Below, piece after piece: positions 24,288 through 25,630 of a stretch of 25,630 nucleotides of DNA. The notes below the pieces were generated by a model. That model ran no database searches. It was not told the DNA's origin and saw only the letters and a list, made by a program, of their open reading frames with translations. Numbering within the stretch: position 1 is the first letter of the stretch; each line of letters opens with the position of its first letter. Both the position numbers and the translations under genes were made by a program. Origin of the DNA: an uncultured Clostridium sp. (lineage in GTDB: Bacteria > Bacillota > Clostridia > Clostridiales > Clostridiaceae); the NCBI GenBank assembly GCA_934755305.1, contig CAKVLD010000043.1:1-25630 (forward strand), given 5' to 3'.

Positions 24288-25630
24288 TTATTTATAACTT
24301 TCTTTTGTTAATATTTCTTTCAATTCTCTATTATTTAATATAACTCTTGGTATTTTTATTTGGTTTTTAGATATTCCTTTTTTAAACATATATTCTTTTA
24401 TATAATTAAACGTATCTTTTTTTACAATAAACACATTAACTTTATCAAGTTTTTTGTTTTTCCTAGCCCTATCATAAGCTAAATTTGCTTTTCTCAATCT
24501 TTCGTCTAAATATATTCCTAGTTGTCTTTTAGTATAAGTGTCAATATGCTCTTTAAATTCGCAATAAAAATTATATCTACCAGGTGTTAAATTATTATCT
24601 GGCAAAGTTGTATAATCTATTAAAGTTAATTTAAATTTACTAATAGTCTCCTTAAGAGCTGTTGTAATATGATCCTCATTAGTTTTTTCTGATACCATAT
24701 TCAACAATTGATTTTTTCTATATAAAAATATAATTTCAGGAGAATTATTATAATACCCCACAACCTTTATAACATCTCCTATTCTGTATCTATACAATCC
24801 AGCATAATTTGTAATTACTATCTCATATATCTTATCAACTTCTAATTCATTTATTAAATAAGTCTTAGGATTCTTTTCTTTACAAAATTCTATTGGAATA
24901 AATTCATAAAAAACTGTATCTGGTATAACAACATATCTTATTTCATTTGCATAAGGATTTATACCAATAGTAGCTTCAGTAGCTGCATATAATGGTGAAT
25001 AAATAGGTATTCCATCAGTATAATAATTTACCTTATCATCATATATTGAAAAATTTGCACCTGTTACTGTAGCAATATAATTTAATGAAGGCCATATTCT
25101 TTTTACTATTCCTTTAATTCCTTTTTTATATTCTTTTTCTAAAAAATCTGCTCTTGTAGCATTAGGAATTAAGTATTTATTAAGTTTTTTTCGTATTTTA
25201 TTATCTATTTTTAAACTTCTATTTATGCTCCCTTTTCTTATATCATGTATTAAATTGAAATATTCTTTTTCTAATACCCTAAATAAATCAAGTATATTAG
25301 ATATAAATACACCACTTATATACAAAAGCTTAGAGTCTGCTAATCCAAATAATATATGAAGATACGCAGCTGTATCTTTATCCTCTATTTGCATAATCTC
25401 AATAGGAGATGTATATAGGTAAGGTAAAATGCACTTAATTCCCTTCATTCCTCCAGATGTTGCTGAGCATATAGGCGCTCCCCCCTTTGTGCTACTAGTC
25501 ATCACAATATCTGCAACTAATAATCCTTTCCCATAATTCCACTTTTCTTTAAAGTTATTAAAAGCAAATTTAGTTAATAATATAGCCATATATTTTGATG
25601 CTTTATGTAATCCCTTTTTAGTTACTGGTA
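24288..25630 (-). CDS. GH3 auxin-responsive promoter family protein, adenylate-forming (5' end outside window)
   Basis: Bacterial member of the GH3 acyl-acid-amido synthetase family. Plant members join amino acids to auxin or jasmonate through an acyl-adenylate; bacterial roles are largely unknown. The frame stays open to the window edge, and the residues there (PVTKKGLHKASKYM) fit the end of the ATP-binding SGT-x-K-IPVT motif. The ATG at 25589 is therefore internal and about 100 N-terminal residues are missing. Other motifs are YAATEATIGINP (the YxxTE adenylate motif) and GLYRYRIGDVIKVVGY (ribose-binding GD). They are followed by a C-terminal lid with NEDHITTALKE, and a Lys-rich tail. There is no context for a substrate. 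Confidence 0.88.
   Translation of the reverse strand, partial: PVTKKGLHKASKYMAILLTKFAFNNFKEKWNYGKGLLVADIVMTSSTKGGAPICSATSGGMKGIKCILPYLYTSPIEIMQIEDKDTAAYLHILFGLADSKLLYISGVFISNILDLFRVLEKEYFNLIHDIRKGSINRSLKIDNKIRKKLNKYLIPNATRADFLEKEYKKGIKGIVKRIWPSLNYIATVTGANFSIYDDKVNYYTDGIPIYSPLYAATEATIGINPYANEIRYVVIPDTVFYEFIPIEFCKEKNPKTYLINELEVDKIYEIVITNYAGLYRYRIGDVIKVVGYYNNSPEIIFLYRKNQLLNMVSEKTNEDHITTALKETISKFKLTLIDYTTLPDNNLTPGRYNFYCEFKEHIDTYTKRQLGIYLDERLRKANLAYDRARKNKKLDKVNVFIVKKDTFNYIKEYMFKKGISKNQIKIPRVILNNRELKEILTKESYK

Noticed and set aside
1..25630. Mobile elements, CRISPR arrays, tRNA and rRNA
   Set aside because: No transposase or integrase motifs, no regularly spaced repeats and no tRNA-like cloverleaf or rRNA segments were seen.

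Overview
The window is very AT-rich, with dense Gram-positive Shine-Dalgarno sites (AGGAGG type) and many hairpin-plus-T-run terminators. The proteins are typical of Clostridium sensu stricto: a clostridial pectate lyase, an NlpC/P60 protein with FG-GAP-like repeats, a YhgE/Pip membrane protein, DUF1540 and PdxST. The pectate lyase and the phospho-beta-glycosidase suggest a plant-glycan or gut-dwelling Clostridium; I cannot name the species. Nearly all genes lie on the minus strand. The three plus-strand genes are a small membrane protein (4086-4535), an SDR gene (from 11238) and a membrane zinc-ribbon protein (21645-22067).

Layout. 1-1427: 6-phospho-beta-glycosidase (GH1), cut at its 3' end by the window. 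1612-6798: secreted NlpC/P60 protein, PhnA/YjdM zinc ribbon, P-loop kinase, two-TM protein (plus strand) and YhgE/Pip. 6958-11087: a large two-domain pectate lyase (PL1 plus PL9) and a beta-phosphoglucomutase-like HAD hydrolase. 11238-13350: an SDR gene that looks frameshifted at a G run near its start, converging on a GH114-like secreted protein. 13551-14991: the pdxS-pdxT operon (pyridoxal phosphate synthase) with a recognisable promoter. 15182-17439: an orphan LytTR regulator, a 460-base non-coding stretch and an M42 aminopeptidase. 17574-18926: a stop-interrupted small ORF, a DUF1540 peptide gene ending in a 52-base perfect palindrome, and a PfkB-like protein with an altered catalytic motif. 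18927-19251: hairpin-rich non-coding DNA, possibly a small RNA or leader. 19252-25630: a large HTH regulator with an unrecognised C-terminal region, an AlkD-like DNA glycosylase, the zinc-ribbon membrane protein, a SEC-C protein, a two-TM acidic-tail protein and a GH3-family adenylating enzyme cut at its 5' end.

Most genes appear to be single transcription units, each with its own RBS and often its own terminator. The only convincing operon is pdxST. The carbohydrate genes (GH1, pectate lyase, phosphoglucomutase-like, GH114-like, PfkB-like) share a theme but are scattered and not obviously co-transcribed. I see no mobile element, CRISPR array, tRNA or rRNA. I did not find a clear multi-gene novel system. 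The best leads are single-gene oddities: the PL1-PL9 fusion, the SDR frameshift, the PfkB protein with Glu at the catalytic Asp position, the AlkD-like protein lacking a signature Trp, the HTH regulator with its structured downstream region, and the TAG-interrupted small ORF.
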